Shown: positions 11,643 to 25,690 of the stretch, in pieces
Position numbering within the stretch: position 1 is the first letter of the stretch
Layout: each line of letters starts with the position of its first letter
Source: Heterostelium multicystogenum
Taxonomy: Eukaryota; Evosea; Eumycetozoa; Acytosteliales; Acytosteliaceae
Reading direction: 5' to 3'
NCBI GenBank assembly: GCA_003667245.1
Contig: RCNN01000210.1
Span: forward strand, 1 to 64,000
DNA length: 64,000 nucleotides
The notes under the pieces: generated by a model
Database searches by the model: none
Told to the model about the DNA's origin: nothing
Seen by the model: the letters and a program-made list of their open reading frames with translations, nothing else
Program-made: the position numbers and the translations under genes

Positions 11643-12092
11643 TTAGAGGAGATGGAAGTTCTTGACGTAGAGGTTAGCTTGTGAAACCTTGTTGATGTAT
11701 CCAAAGGTGTAAGATTGACCGGCAGCAATGGTTGATGCGTAGGATGGAAGAGTGAGATCCATTCCAGTACGGACTACACCCCAGATGGCATTGTTGTCCT
11801 TCAAGTTCAATGTTCCATCAGCAGCTCCAATAATGACATTGTTGACTGAACGTGGTCCGTGGTTGGTGACAGTGACTTGGACTTGGACATATTTGTCACG
11901 ACCATTGTTGTCAGCCCATGAGTTGACAACCTTTTGGGCCAATGTTACTTGTTCACATTTGTAGATACATCCGTATCTAGAGTTATCCAAGACACAACTG
12001 TAGTATGGGTTACAGATATTTGGACCACATGGGTAGTGGGCAGAAGTGAGGGCAACAGCCATCAAAACGAAAAGAGTAATTAAAACCTTCAT
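11643..12092 (-). CDS. secreted cellulose-binding protein, CBM49 domain
   Basis: An intact single-exon ORF of 149 residues. Seen: a signal peptide (MKVLITLFVLMAVALTSA); a small Cys-rich N-terminal module (CGPNICNPYYSC, YGCIYKC); then a CBM49-type beta-sandwich from about residue 47 (VTLAQKVVNSW, VQVTVTNHGPRSVNNVIIGA, IWGVVRTGMDLTLPSYASTI, SYTFGYI). Known: CBM49 domains bind cellulose, and in dictyostelids they occur in stalk, spore-coat and sheath proteins made during multicellular development. Inferred: an extracellular matrix protein secreted in development. Codons are strongly C/T-ending and optimal, suggesting high expression. There is no sign of disruption. Confidence 0.9.
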   Translation of the reverse strand: MKVLITLFVLMAVALTSAHYPCGPNICNPYYSCVLDNSRYGCIYKCEQVTLAQKVVNSWADNNGRDKYVQVQVTVTNHGPRSVNNVIIGAADGTLNLKDNNAIWGVVRTGMDLTLPSYASTIAAGQSYTFGYINKVSQANLYVKNFHLL

Positions 12093-12729
12093 TGTAAAAT
12101 ATTTAATTTGGATAATTTAGAAATATTTCTTTCAAACTTAACTGTTTAATTGTAATTTTGGATTTAGTATTTATACTATTCAAACTCACTGGAACTTGAT
12201 GAGAAAATCATAATAATAATAATAATATTATTATTAGTTATTATTATTGAAGTTATGAATAATTAAGATTAGATAATATTATCCATAAAAGTAAATATAT
12301 ATTAGAACTAATCTCTACCGATAATTATGTATCAACAATATTTTTAAAATTCAATTTAAAGAAATCTAAAAGAGATAACAAAACTGTTCAAATTGAAATT
12401 GAATTTATCTATTTATTTAAACAAATAAATAGACCTATATTGTGATCAATTCATTCAAATTACCAACCAATAAAAATCGATAATTTCCAACTTTTCAAAG
12501 TACAAAACTCACTTTCAAATTGTAGATCAAATAACAATTGTGGTGGTTACATATAAAAATTATTTGTATTATTTCTAAGTTTCGTCTATGTATTTCAATA
12601 TCATAGGAGAGTTGAATAAACTTTTATTATTGTATATTGATACAATGCTCGCGTTAAATTAATTTGTTGTATTATTAATGATTAATATTGTATGGATATT
12701 ATTACTGGTTATTGCTTGCTTTTAAAATG
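12093..12729. other. intergenic, 637 bp
   Basis: Promoter of the CBM49 gene on its right side and 3' flank of the ankyrin-type gene. An AAT/ATT inverted stretch at 12211-12247 can fold into an imperfect hairpin. I see no gene. Confidence 0.5.
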
Positions 12730-15365
12730 TTATTGGATTTGTTGTTCTTGTTGTTCTTGTTGTTGCTGAATGTTTGATATTAAATGTTTAATGGCAATGT
12801 TTGTTCCTTTATATATGATTGATTGTATTCCTTTTATGTTGTGGCGATCCACTATCTTTGTGAAGTATTTGAGGAGCAAAATGTTCTCATAGTCAATGGA
12901 AATCTTTAGGTAGTGCGCAATGTTGTTTAGAAGCTGCGGATACTTTGGTAACATTCTGGTGAGGAGGAAACGAGTTGCATTTACACGATCATGATTCATG
13001 CATACTATCAGGCTTTTGTCAATTTCGGTCAGTAGGATTTCTAAGGTGACCAGTGGTTCGATCTCTGAGAAAAGCTGTGCAAGCAGTACACTGTTGCCCA
13101 TCATCGAGGCATAGTGGATACCTTGCAGTCTAGACTGATAGTTGCTCGCTCCTGGGTAGCTGTAAGTAGTGCTGAGAAACTGGAGGAATTGGAAGTCACT
13201 TGAGTAGCAGCCACCGCAGTACAGGTTGTAAAGTATATTGTTTTCGAAACGACTATCATTGCCGTTGGACTGGAGTTGGTCTTTTGCAGTTGGGAGCTCA
13301 GCCACTCTTTTGAAGAGTTCGATGCTTCCACTTCTGCCAATGTAAAAGCAAAAGCCATTCTGAATGATATTAGGGGGATTCTTGTCCAGCAGGTAGCTAA
13401 TCAGATTATAGTCTCCATTGAAAATTGCGTTGGTAATGGTGTCGGTTGTTATTAAATCAGTGGTGAGAAAGTTGGCTGAGAAAAGGTATTGTACTGCAGG
13501 TAGATGGCCTTGGCGAACCAGTTTAATCAAGAGCGTCGACTTGTTCACTGGTTGTTTGAGCACGCCGAGCAAGTAATGAATGAGCTCTACGCAGCCACAG
13601 AGAAGTGCGTTGGTCACACCATGAAGTGTGTTTTTGTTTAATATATATACAGAAGAAGGATTGCTTTGTTTTAGTTGTAGTTTTATAATGTCGTCTAACG
13701 GTATCAGATGGGTCTTGATGGTGTCGGTGAGGTATGAGAGAAGATGGGGCTTCACATTTTGGGTGACATATTCAAAGAGATGGATTTTGTCCATGCCAAT
13801 CGATACAAGATGGACAACGTATCGCATGATTGCTATGTGATTATCACAAGACAGTACAATGAGCATGGCAACTGTATCTTTGAATAGATTGTCGTCGACC
13901 AACTTGAATTGATACAATGCTTTCAGAATATCTTGGTCAAAGTCAATTGATATCAGTGAAAATATAACAAGATTGCGATTTCGCTTATTGCTATTGGCTA
14001 CATTGCTGTCGGCATCTTTCGTCCAATCTATATCAACGCTTTCGATAAGACGAGAGAAAAGCTCCATTAGATCTGTTTTCTTGGAGCTGATTATATAGGA
14101 TAGGCACAGTGATTTCCAGTACCAGCTCGGTCGATATTGAGGAGTCGGACTTGACTTTAGTTTGTTGTTGAAAGAAGAGGTATAGTGATGATGCAGTATT
14201 TTGAATATCAAAGAAATTGAGTTAATGTATAGGGTGTTATGATCGCAATCACAGCCAGAGATGCTGTCGTTGTACTCCTGTTTGAACTGCTGTACTAATG
14301 AGGGACTTTGAAATTGTTTCAATTTGTGGAGTATGTCGAGCAGTAGGTTGGTGTGGCGAGAGAGGTTGCTCGAGTTTCCAGAGCATATTCTGTGCATTAG
14401 TGGCTGAATAAAGTTAGAATGCAGTTTGATTGGTGCAGAGTCTGAGTGTAGGTTGAAATAATAGTCCATCATGGGTCATCTGCCACCATCATTATCTCCA
14501 CTATTTGCTCGTGGTTTTTGAGATCGATTGATAGTTTGTTTTGCATAATAAATAGGAGTAGCTGATAGAGCATCTCTGGTGAATATTCGTTCGAGGAATG
14601 GGTGCTATATACAAGTGGCGAAGTCGAGTATGATTTGACAATGACAGGTAGTTGGCTGACAGAATAAACAAGAGCGCCTGTGAATTTGGTATATCTTTGG
14701 TGCAGTAAGTTGATGATATCCATACTGGGATTGCTACTCGACATTGCACTGTCGAGTAGCCGATAGACATCAGATGGCTCCAGTAAATGCTGGAAATGTT
14801 GCATCAACAGCTTCAGTGAAATCAGATTCCCATGGCTGACAGCACTTTCAATCAATTCAATTTGAGGTAGTTGCAGTGCAGCTGAGATTGAAGCAGTCGC
14901 ATTTGGGGTTGGATGCTGCGTTGGTAGTGCTTCGGAGGCCGGCAGTGGATAGTCGTCGCTATGAAACTCTGCGAAGCTTCTCAGCAAGAGAGTCAGCAGC
15001 TGCAGATCCTGAGATTGTCCAAACAAATCGACAAAGTCCTCTCTCGAGAATTCAAATGGTTCATTGCGCTGCAGCTTCAATTTCAGCAGCCCGAAATGCT
15101 TTGACTTTATGGCCTGCGTCGCCCAGTGCATCTGTCTGTATTTCCTATTATGAATGTTTTGGCTCTGTATCTCTCTGAAGATAATACTGACTATATATTT
15201 GTTGTTTATAATCTTTCTAAAGAGATTATTGTTTCTATTGTATTGGTAATCATCGGCTGCCTTAGCAGCAACATCATCATCTACTTTGACTTGAAGTTGA
15301 TGGAGCTGTTCTTGTAGATTATCATCTTGTTGTTTTAGATCTTTTATATTAACATTGTTTATCAT
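12730..15365 (-). CDS. large ankyrin-type repeat protein (dictyostelid family), one frame shift
   Basis: Two ORFs on the same strand, 15365-14469 (298 residues) and 14472-12730 (580 residues), overlap by four bases as ATGA. The second has no independent promoter space, so one gene of about 878 residues with a single shift is likely. Seen: degenerate helical repeats of ankyrin type (LIHYLLGVLKQPVNKSTLL, GHLPAVQYLFSANF, AIFNGDYNLISYLLDKN, IELFKRVAEL) and an N-terminal Gln/Asp segment. The C-terminus ends in a Gln/Glu run. Known: several dictyostelids have large families of such ankyrin-like proteins without known function. Repeats match the consensus weakly. No membrane span or catalytic motif is seen. 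Confidence 0.75.
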
Positions 15366-16111
15366 CTCTACTTCTTATTTCTAATTTATCAAAGTAAAGA
15401 TATGACTTCTAGAACTTTACAATGCAACAATTAATTAAAAAATTTTAAAAATCAATCATCAATGGGACTTTCCCTAAGTCAATTCAATTCAAATGAAGCA
15501 AAACCATACAAATATATAAATAATCAACGACCCTTAAATATAGATAGATTTTATGTGTATATATTTCTTAATCAACTTTGAAATAAATAATATAATTATG
15601 AACAAAACTAAAACGTTCATATTATCTATTCAATAAAATAAAACATTAATGAATTTTTAATTAGATTAATTTAATAAAAGTGTATACATAGAATTATCAA
15701 TAATAATAATAATAATAATAATAATCATATAAATATTTTGTTGATAGTTGTACAACTACTACTAACATCAACATCCTTTTAAAATAAATTAATTTCATTT
15801 TATTGTATTTTTTTTAAATGATCTTAATATTATTAATGACAACTTAACCTTTAATTTGAAAATTAATTTAATTTTTAATACTTTAGAATTAATTCTTATG
15901 GTTAATGGTGACTTAACGTTGATGAGAAGTTAATGTTTGTTTGTCTGTTCTTACTTATTGCATTGAAATAATACTATTGTATATTTGTTTGATAAGCTAG
16001 CTAGCGACTACTACTACTACAACTATTACTACTATTACTACCACTATTATTATTATTATTCGTATTTATATATTGTATATTATTATTACTATTTAAAATA
16101 TAGATAGATTT
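15366..16111. other. intergenic, 746 bp, divergent promoters
   Basis: Lies between the divergent starts of the ankyrin-type gene and the AMMECR1 gene. It contains an (ATA)n tract at 15699-15725 and CTA/ACT trinucleotide runs at 16005-16060. No ORF or RNA gene is seen. Confidence 0.6.
15699..15725. repeat. (ATA)n microsatellite
   Basis: Nine tandem ATA units in the intergenic space. This is a typical dictyostelid trinucleotide tract. Confidence 0.9.
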
Positions 16112-16865
<754 letters not shown>

Positions 16866-17007
16866 ATAGGAAGTAGGCTGCTCGCAGATGAGATATTGTA
16901 TTTTGATAAACATGATTTCCATTACTACTATCATTATTATTATTATTTACATATAATTGTACATCATTATGATGGTTTTAATTTCTATTTAATTTTTTAT
17001 CAAATGT

Positions 17008-18279
17008 TTATGATTTGTTTGATGAGGATGAGGATTGAGATGAATCGGATGATGATGATGATGAAGTTGTGCTAATGGTTGACGATGATGGTAGATGATT
17101 GGCAATTGCAGAAACCAGCTTTTTCAAATGGTAAGCTTTGAAGAATAACCAAACCAGGTCCGGAAAGAGTTGCCAAGAATAATCCTTCGCCACCAAAGAA
17201 TATGTTCTTTGCACCCTTAACCCACTCGATATCATATTGGATAGTTGGTTCAAATGCAACGATGCAACCAGTACTAACTTTAATTGTTTCCATTGGTTTC
17301 AATAATCGATACATAATTGACCCGCTACCATGTATAAAGGCAGTTCCATGACCAGTTAGTTTTTTGCTATAATATATCAAAAAAGAAATCATTAGTAAGA
17401 CATCTTCTCTATTTCTTTCCATTCCAAATTGAATTTACCAAAATAAAACCTTGTCCACCAAAGAAACCTATGGAGAATCGATTGGTCAGTCTTGGTCCAA
17501 TCTCTATATCATTATCACCACACAAGAATGCATTCTTTTTGCAAATAAGCTCACCACCAATCTCTGACATTTGTATTGCCAGGATCTTGGAAATATAAGG
17601 TGACGAGAATGTAATTCGACCTGTTTCCTATTAATAATGAAATTAATTAATATAACTAAGTACCTATAAATTGTAACTATATTATTCAATAACTTACTGT
17701 ATCTGATGAGTTCTTGAATTTTGTAAGGAATATTCCTTGTCCGGTAAGCATTCTCTTCATACTTGACATGAATCCACCACGAGCAGTGGTATCCATCTCC
17801 ATTGTCGAACTCATTTCCAACAGTGCGCCAGTTTCAGCTGTGATGGAGGATCCAGGATTCAGATGCAATTGAATGACCTGTGATTCATGTCCAAATATCT
17901 CCCACTTCAAGAGGTAAACAAGTTAATTAGCAGATCGATCATCATAGTTATCATCAAAGAGTCTCTCACATACATCATATGAATTGGTCTTTCCCTTCAA
18001 AGTATCGAATTGAGTCATCTGATTGAGTACTGATTTTTTCAACGAATTCGATGCACTGCTGCTTTTTACTGGACCACCATTCGTTGCATTGGTCGATTCT
18101 ATAGCTCCACCTCCACTGCTTCCAGTGGATTTATGTCTATGTCCTTTCGTAAATTTATTTCCACCACCATTGGTAGCAGATGTACTACTGCCACTCTTTG
18201 TCAAATAAGCAGGTGTTCCAAACACCAAATGCTGAATAATGATATTCCTTGTTGTTTTGATAATTTCTCTTGACAGCAT
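17008..18279 (-). CDS. AIM24-family protein (DUF124), probably mitochondrial
   Basis: Four exons are proposed: 18279-17974, 17904-17698, 17627-17439 and 17366-17008. Seen: a basic, Gly/Ser/Thr-rich N-terminus with a presequence-like start (MLSREIIKTTRNIIIQHLVF). The AIM24 beta-helix follows: FGHESQVIQLHLNPG, ITAETGALLEMSS, RMLTGQGIFLTKF, KLTGHGTAFIHGSGSI and GAKNIFFGGEGLFLATLSGPG. The end is a Ser-rich tail. Known: yeast Aim24 supports MICOS and inner-membrane structure; bacterial relatives lack a defined activity. Odd: two single-base excesses, in the A6 run at about 17360 and the A5 run at about 17118. Dropping one A from each makes the coding length exactly 353 codons, so both look like sequence errors. 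Confidence 0.87.
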
Positions 18280-19564
18280 CTTGGCTACTCTTTCCTAATA
18301 AATTTATATGAACTAACTAAATTGAAACTAACTACAATATCAACACACCTCGATGTATGATTTATATATATTATACAATTGTTGATTCGTCAATAATTAA
18401 AAAAAAATATAGTATTGTCTGATGATGTATATTTTTACTAATACTACTACTATTACTAATTAGTACTATTTTTAATAATATTAATAAAATATACTCTAAA
18501 CAATAATAATAATAATTCAAAATTATTATTGTTTTTTAATTTTAATTAAATAAACAAAAGGAAAGAATATCCTAATTCAATATAATATACTTATTATTGT
18601 AAACAAATAAAATCTTTTTGTTTTTATTTTTATTATTATTATTCTTGTTTATTTTGTTTGTTTGAATGAACAAGAGTGTGTTGTTTATTTCATTTTTAAT
18701 TTATTGTTGTTGTTTATTGTTTTTTTTGTTTTTGGTGAATGTAATTCAGCATCAGTGTTGTGTTCATAAATAAATAAATAGTATTAGTGTTTTTGCTACT
18801 CCGTTAAACAGTTAGTCAACTCTGACAATAGTGTTATGATATGAGTGTCAACTAAAGTTCAAGGTTTTTTGTTAGGAATGATTATGTATCTGAGGGAAGA
18901 GTAAAACTATATTTATTGAATTACAATAGATGAATTCTGAATCGAATTCAAATTTACTACTTCGTTTCAGAGTTTCATGATGAACAGTCAGTCCAATTGG
19001 CGACGGACTCATCTAAAAAGATAAACTTGAATTCGCCCAATCACATCATATGAACAAAAAAGTAAATTACTTTTCAAATTAATAATGATTTTTGGTATTA
19101 ATTTTATAGGGGATATTTATTTTAAATGAAACAGTTTATTTTGAACAACAAATTTATTGTACAATCAATAAGTATTGATATTTATATATTTATATATATA
19201 ATAAATAGTAAATACCTATTATTAAATTATTTATCAATAGTAAGTCACATGTTGTTTTTTCAAGAATAGAATACCTGATTATATCATCGCTACTTATTTT
19301 GATTAAAATCATTGAATAAAGTGATGTTGACTGTCAGATAATATAATATCTCTATGTGTGTGTGTGTGTGTGTGTGTTTGAAATTGAAATGTTAATCAAT
19401 CAATGATTGTGTGGTGAGTGTGGCATTAGATTAATTTCAACCACCATCAATATTTTAACTTATCAATAAACACATTGCCTTTTACAAACACTTGAGTGTT
19501 AAAACTAACATTGTCATTTTCATTTAGCTTTAGATTACAGATACATCTCTATTGATTAGACACA
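18280..19564. other. intergenic, 1.3 kb
   Basis: Divergent promoter space between AIM24 and the amidase. It is very AT-rich with TTA/ATT tracts (18500-18740) and a (GT)n run at 19354-19378. The 18830-19030 part is less repetitive but has no ORF I can support. Confidence 0.5.
19354..19378. repeat. (GT)n microsatellite
   Basis: About twelve GT units upstream of the amidase gene. Confidence 0.9.
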
Positions 19565-21618
19565 ATGTCCGCCGAGGCCTCAAACTCCCAAAACAACAAC
19601 CAGCACAACAAGAAGCCAAAGGCAAAGTATGATTTGGTAAGAATTGTTACTCCTAGAATCTATGGAAGTACAATCAAGGCAGGTGCTTTCATGGCTGAAA
19701 GCTCTTTGTTCAAGTAAGTTGGCAACGCTATAATATAGTCCTCCTTGCTCGAGGAATATGCAGTCGACTAATATCATCAATCTTAGAAATATGTTCATTG
19801 GTTCCTTATTGAAAAAGAATGGATTCTCTGAAATGTTTGCCCATCATGTTGGTTTGCCAGTAAATCCATTCCCACATGAGATTTTGATGGATGTGCCAAA
19901 GAACTATAACTACAAGACCTATGGAGCCAAGGAGTTTTTAGGAGACATCGAAGGAATCAAGGAGTCAATGAAACATATTGCCGACCAGTCCAATACTACT
20001 CTTGCGTTCTATCGTGCTTTCCAGGAAGGAAAAACAGACCCAGTTACCGTAGCCACTACTTTCTTGGCAATCAAGAAACAATCAGACGAAATGAAGCCAC
20101 CTTTAGCAGCCTTTATTTCTGTCAATGATGATGATGTCATGGAACAAGCAAGACTTAGTCAACAACGTTGGAAAGAAGGTGCTCCACTCTCTATTTTTAG
20201 ACGGTGTTCCCATCTCGGTCAAAGACGAAATGAACCAGAAAGGATACAAAACTACTTGTGGAACAAGTTTTATTGGAAAAATTACCGATATAAGTAATGT
20301 AGATGCTTATCCAGCAGAGAAAATGAGAGAGAATGGTGCTATCCTAGTTGGTAAAGCAAACATGCATGAGATTGGTATTTCTACTCTTGGATACAATTTA
20401 CATTTCGGATTTACTAGAAACCCATTCAACCTTGATCATTATCCAGGTGGTAGCTCCTCTGGATCTGCTTGTTCAGTTGCAGCAGGTCTTAACCCAAGTA
20501 AGTAGTTTAATTAATCATCTAGAATTATATTTCTAACCATAGGAATTTCAGTCAGTGTTGGATGTGATGGTGGTGGATCTGTTCGTGTTCCAGCTTCACT
20601 CTGTGGTGTAGTTGGTATGAAGCCAACATTTGGAAGAGTCAGTCACACTGGTACATTTGATCTATGTTCAACTGTTGGTCATATTGGACCACTTTCATCA
20701 ACAGTTGTGTAAGTCCTTTCATTTATCATTAAGAAATTTCTTAACAGTGGCTAACATTTTAATTACAGAGACAATGCTATTGGTTATGCTGTTATGGCTG
20801 GTAGAGATGCACTTGACTTCCAAACTTTGATTCAACCAGAACCAATAATTCCAGTTTTCCAAGATATTCCATTGAATAAGCCATTGAATGGAATTAGAGT
20901 TGGTATTTTCGAAGAATGGGCTAATGATTGTAGTCCAGAGATCCAAGCCGCACTCAAAAAAACTTTAACAATTTTGGAAGAACAAGGTGCTACACTTGTA
21001 GACTTTTCAATTGCTCATCTCAATCACATCAGATTAGCTCAAGTTGTGACTATTCTTTCAGAAATGAGAAATTCAATGAGCAGAGTAAGTTTACAACTAT
21101 TTTTAACATATATATTTACTAATCAATCTGTCAACAAATAGTACTGGGATAAACATAGAACAGATTTCCATTATGACACCAGAATTTCTTTGTCTTTAGT
21201 CGATGGTATGAGCAGCTCTGACTATTTACACTGTGGAAGAATGAGAACACTCGCCACTGAACAACTCAAGGAGATCTTCCAAAATGTAGACATCATTGTC
21301 ACACCAACCAATGCAACAGTGGCACCAAAGATCATGCCATACGTTCTCAGCACTGGTGAGAGCAACATGGTTGAAATTGCAGAGTTAATGAAATTTGCCT
21401 TCTTGGGTAACATGACTGGTATTCCAGGACTTACAATCCCAATTGATGTCAATCAAGACAACTTACCAATTGGTATCCAACTCATGGGTAGATGGTGGGA
21501 AGAAGACCTTCTTTACTATGCTGGTTACGTATTAGAAAGAGAGTTCAAATTCAATGGTAAGCCCAAATTCTTTAGACCACTCTTAGAAAATCAACAAACT
21601 GTTCCTGCTACCATCTAA
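19565..21618 (+). CDS. faah: amidase-signature enzyme, fatty acid amide hydrolase-like
   Basis: Five exons (19565-19713, 19787-20497, 20543-20708, 20769-21084, 21142-21618) give about 605 residues. Seen: the amidase triad regions, namely catalytic Lys in GVPISVKDE, the cis-Ser in [15 protein letters not shown] and the nucleophile Ser in [19 protein letters not shown]. Also present are [21 protein letters not shown] and GIPGLTIPI. Known: this family hydrolyses carboxamides with a Ser-Ser-Lys triad. The roughly 190-residue N-terminal extension and overall size resemble the plant/dictyostelid FAAH-like N-acylethanolamine hydrolases. Substrate is inferred. Odd: one extra T in the T5 run near 20192 shifts the frame just before GVPISVKDE. 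Without it the CDS is exactly 606 codons. Confidence 0.88.
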
Positions 21619-21766
21619 ACCATCTATCACAGCTAGCCAATATTGTACAAATGAAAATTCATTAGATTCCTTTAAATTATTTCATCAATAAAACACTTGT
21701 TATATTATTATTCTTTTGTTTCTCTGATACTATGTATTCTAAATAAAGATATTTATTGGGACTAGT

Positions 21767-24143
21767 TTACATTATTGAACAGTCAATGGTACTTGAGCTG
21801 TGGTGATGATGAGACTCTTGATTGACCATGTATGATTTTAATAATTTTTTGACACTTTTGTGAGCTACATCCAAAGGTGTTGTATTTTCTCTAGACTTTG
21901 CTCTGAAATCTGCATTATATTTAACTAAACATTCAATTACATCACTTGGTAATTAAGAAACCATTAGTAAAATGAACTTTATCGGAATGATTTAACTCTA
22001 GGTTGTTTTTACATACCCATGACCTTCAGAAGAAGCTTTGTGTAATGGTGTAAATCCATTTCTATCGGTAACCTGAGTATTTGCATTCTTTTGAAGTAGA
22101 AGTTCAACAATCTTAACATGACCTCTGTGAGATGCAGTATATAAAGGTGTTGCACCACTTCTCATACCAGAACGAATCTTTGCTTCAACATTTGCACTGT
22201 GATCCAATAAAAGCTTTACAATATCTGTATATCCTTCCTGTGCAGAAATATAAAGTGGTGTGGCACCATGGTTTTTTAGTTGTACCTTCAATATTTGCAT
22301 TGTATTTCAATAAACACTCTACTACTTTATACTATAAAATATAAAATGGTTAGATTGATAATCCAATTTGGATACTGGATAATCCAGTAACTTACATGAC
22401 CTCTATGTGCAGCGGAATATAATGGGGTAATTCCATTCTTGTTGGTGGCTTCCATATTGGCATTTAAATTCAATAAACATTCGACAACTTCGGTGTGTCC
22501 ATTGTGAGCTGCAGAGTTGAGTGGAGTAACTCCATTGCTGTTTGTAGCCTCTATACAGGCACCATGTTTAATAAGAAGTTCGACGACTGCTACATGTCCT
22601 TTTTGGGCAGCAGTGTGCAATGGAGTCGATCCATTTCTATTTTTACATTCAATTTTGGCGTTGTACTGCAATAAGCATTCGGCCACTTCGGCATGACCTT
22701 TTCCACAAGCCATATGAAGAGCAGTGAATCCACTACGAGTGTTAGCTTCTACTTCTGCACCGTTTTTGAGTAACACTTCGACTACTGCACGGTGTCCTTT
22801 ATAGGAAGCCTTCAACAAGAATTTGTTACGCTTCTTCAATGATATTCCAGTTGTATCATTGATTTTTGGACTAAGTCCAGAGGGTGATGATGGACCTGCA
22901 ATATCCACATCTTCAATCTCCATATCAACATCGAAATTAAATCCTTCTCCATTTTGATTATCATTGTTGTTATTACTATTGTTGTTAATTTGATTATTAT
23001 TATTATTGTTGTTGTTGTTATTGGGAGTAGAAGAATCATCATTTAAATTTAAATAAGTTGGTTTAGAACATGAAGGACATGGACAATTTGAATTATTTAA
23101 ACAAATGATTCTCTTGCTATCAAATGCTCTCTGAAGTATTTGATCATGTCCATTTTCACATGCCCACAACAGTTTCGCTTCGAATGAATCTTCACCTTTA
23201 AATTCTCTAAGTTTAACTAAATTTTTAATGACAACATTTTTCCATTTCTAAAATCAATCATGATTAGATATTGATACTATTATGAGCAAACTGTTCCAAG
23301 ACTACTTACTGGATCTGTTTTAATGCTCTCTCCAAAAACTCGTCTGCTCAACATAATCCAAAGCTGTTCGTCATTAACTAACTCGTTCCATGATTTTGAA
23401 GTTGCTGCGGTTCTAGAAAGATCTGAAGCATCAGTGAATGAAAGAATGTGCATTCTAATCTCAATGGGAAGACCAAAGAAATCGAAGCAAACTTCACCAG
23501 GATTGAGTAACGAGATATGAAGTTGCTTCATTTGAGAGAGAAGTTCAAGATCACCTTCACTGAGTGCAGGTGGCTGTTGAGCATTTTGGTGCTTGGCTGA
23601 TGATCCACGAGGTGAACTTGGTCCACCATGATTGTTATTGTGAGAAGAAGAAAACAGAGTCATCAGCTTGCTAGACAAGGAGCTGAAAGTTGGTGATGAT
23701 GGTGATGTTGAAAATGTCTTCTTTTTGATGGTCGATGCTGATGTTCCTGTATGGTGACTATTGTTTCCAAGTGACATTGAAGTGTGATGAGCCATCGATG
23801 GAGACTGTAATGAATTCGCAGGGGTGGTAGTAATCAAAACCGGAATATTAGATGGTGAAGTAGCAGTATTATTCATTCCTCCATTTGGTATTGATAAACT
23901 ATTTGGAATACTATTATTATTATAATTATTATTATTTTCACTAAAACTATGATTGTTATTGTTCACCGCGCTACCACCAGCAGCAATATTTATATTAAAG
24001 CTGTTATGATCTGAGAAACTCAGACTTCCACCAATTCCATAGAATCCATTAATATTAGTATTGCTGCTATGATTACGTTCGTTTGCCCAAGGACTGACGT
24101 ATCCACTTCCATTACTTATACTATCACTTCTCTTATCCTTCAT
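21767..24143 (-). CDS. F-box and ankyrin-repeat protein
   Basis: Four exons: 24143-23310, 23247-22396, 22331-22017 and 21944-21767, about 725 residues. Seen: a long Asn/Ser-rich N-terminus; an F-box-like segment at about residues 225-275 (FFGLPIEIRMHILSFTDASDL...WNELVNDEQLW); then an Asn-rich insert and about eight ankyrin repeats (for example GFTALHMACGKGHAEVAECLL, GSTPLHTAAQKGHVAVVELL). Known: F-box proteins recruit substrates to SCF ubiquitin ligases through Skp1, and the ankyrin stack would bind the substrate. The partner is unknown. Odd: an extra A in the A6 run near 22276 breaks an ankyrin repeat inside exon 3. Removing it restores NHGATPLY and a coding length of exactly 726 codons. The F-box assignment rests on pattern only. 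Confidence 0.87.
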
Positions 24144-24795
24144 TTTTCAAGCAACTATAACAAAATATTTATTTACTTAGATATAAATACTAATAAAAAT
24201 AATAATAATAAAAATAACGATTCGGTATTGGTTTTTATAAATAAAAGCTAACTAACTAATAGTAATAGAATAATATTAATATCTAAGTAGTTTATAAGTT
24301 TTATTATTATTATTATTAATTAATTAATTAAATAGTAATACAATATTGTAGTAATAGATAAAATGATTTAATATGAAATTGATATTGATATAATATTGAA
24401 GTAGTAGGTTGGAACAACTAAATTAGTAAAGTTATGATAATGTTGGTAGTGATGTTATTTTGTTATGTGTTGTTGCTTCTTGCTTTGATATATTATTTGG
24501 ATTGGAGAACAGACTGTCAACAACAATACTAACCAACAACAACTACATAAATAGTAATACCAAACCAATTGTTATTTTATTTATTTTTATTATTTTTTTA
24601 TTTTGATTTTTTTCTTTTTAATTAATCTTATTTTTAATTAATAATATTAATATAAATATATTGTTGTCGTTGTTTATATTCTTATATATATATATATTTA
24701 CTGTGAGCAGTCAGTCAGTAATGCTACACAATATAATATATATATAATATCTATGTTATTATTAGATAGTATTAATATAATAATGATAATAATGT

Positions 24796-24796
24796 A

Positions 24797-24831
<35 letters not shown>
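24796..24831. repeat. (TA)n microsatellite
   Basis: An alternating TA tract of about 30 bases followed by TGTGTATGTG. Confidence 0.9.
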
Positions 24832-24835
<4 letters not shown>

Positions 24836-25628
24836 ATGTGTTTGTGTGTATAATATATTTATTTATATATGTAGTACAGTTGAGTTGACTTGCTAATCTA
24901 CTTATATTATTATATGATATGATAATAGTATATAAGATGAGGATATGAAAGGATATGAATAAACACCTCTTTGTTGGTTGTTGTTGTTGTGTGTTTTTGA
25001 TACTGTTAGAATAGTTCTACTTTACCCCTGCCTGTAATATATAATAATACAATTTTTGATTTTGTTCGAGTTTTAAAATTTAATATATTTTTTTATTTAA
25101 TTGTTTTGGGTTAAAATCAGTTTTGAAAAACTGTTTTGATGAGTATTTTTTTGGTGTCGATGTTTTCAAGACTCTCCATTAAATTAAATTTGCAATTTAA
25201 TCAAAAACAATCAACGAACGTGTATAATCATATTGGCACCATTAATATCATGATCATCATCCAAATCAACAGAACAACACAACTGCCTCTACCACTTGAT
25301 TCGGTATCAAATCTACTTCTTCATCAACTAACTCCATTCACTACAACCAGTAGTACTACAAGATTATTAATCATTACCTGATTACATCAAATTAGGTTAA
25401 GAGTTAATTATCTAAAGTATGAATGATCCTTACTTGACAATTTTCAAGTCTTGAATTTCACATTATATAAAAAATAAGTTTCAACATATTATTTCAATTT
25501 ATTCATATAAATTGCAATTCTGTTTTATCATCAATATTGAAAAACCGAGGTTGGAAATAATGCCATAGAGAAATTTCTAATACTATACATATTCGTGCTT
25601 GTCACAAAGTTTGTGATTGATCTTTTTA

Positions 25629-25690
<62 letters not shown>
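25629..25690. repeat. (TAA)n microsatellite, about 62 bp
   Basis: About 20 uninterrupted TAA units. On the minus strand it would encode a pure Tyr run, which explains an apparent but spurious poly-Tyr ORF here. Confidence 0.92.

Noticed and set aside
14460..14480. Bacterial-type operon coupling as an explanation of the ATGA overlap
   Set aside because: The organism is eukaryotic, and other genes nearby show single-base sequence errors, so a simple shift is the better explanation.
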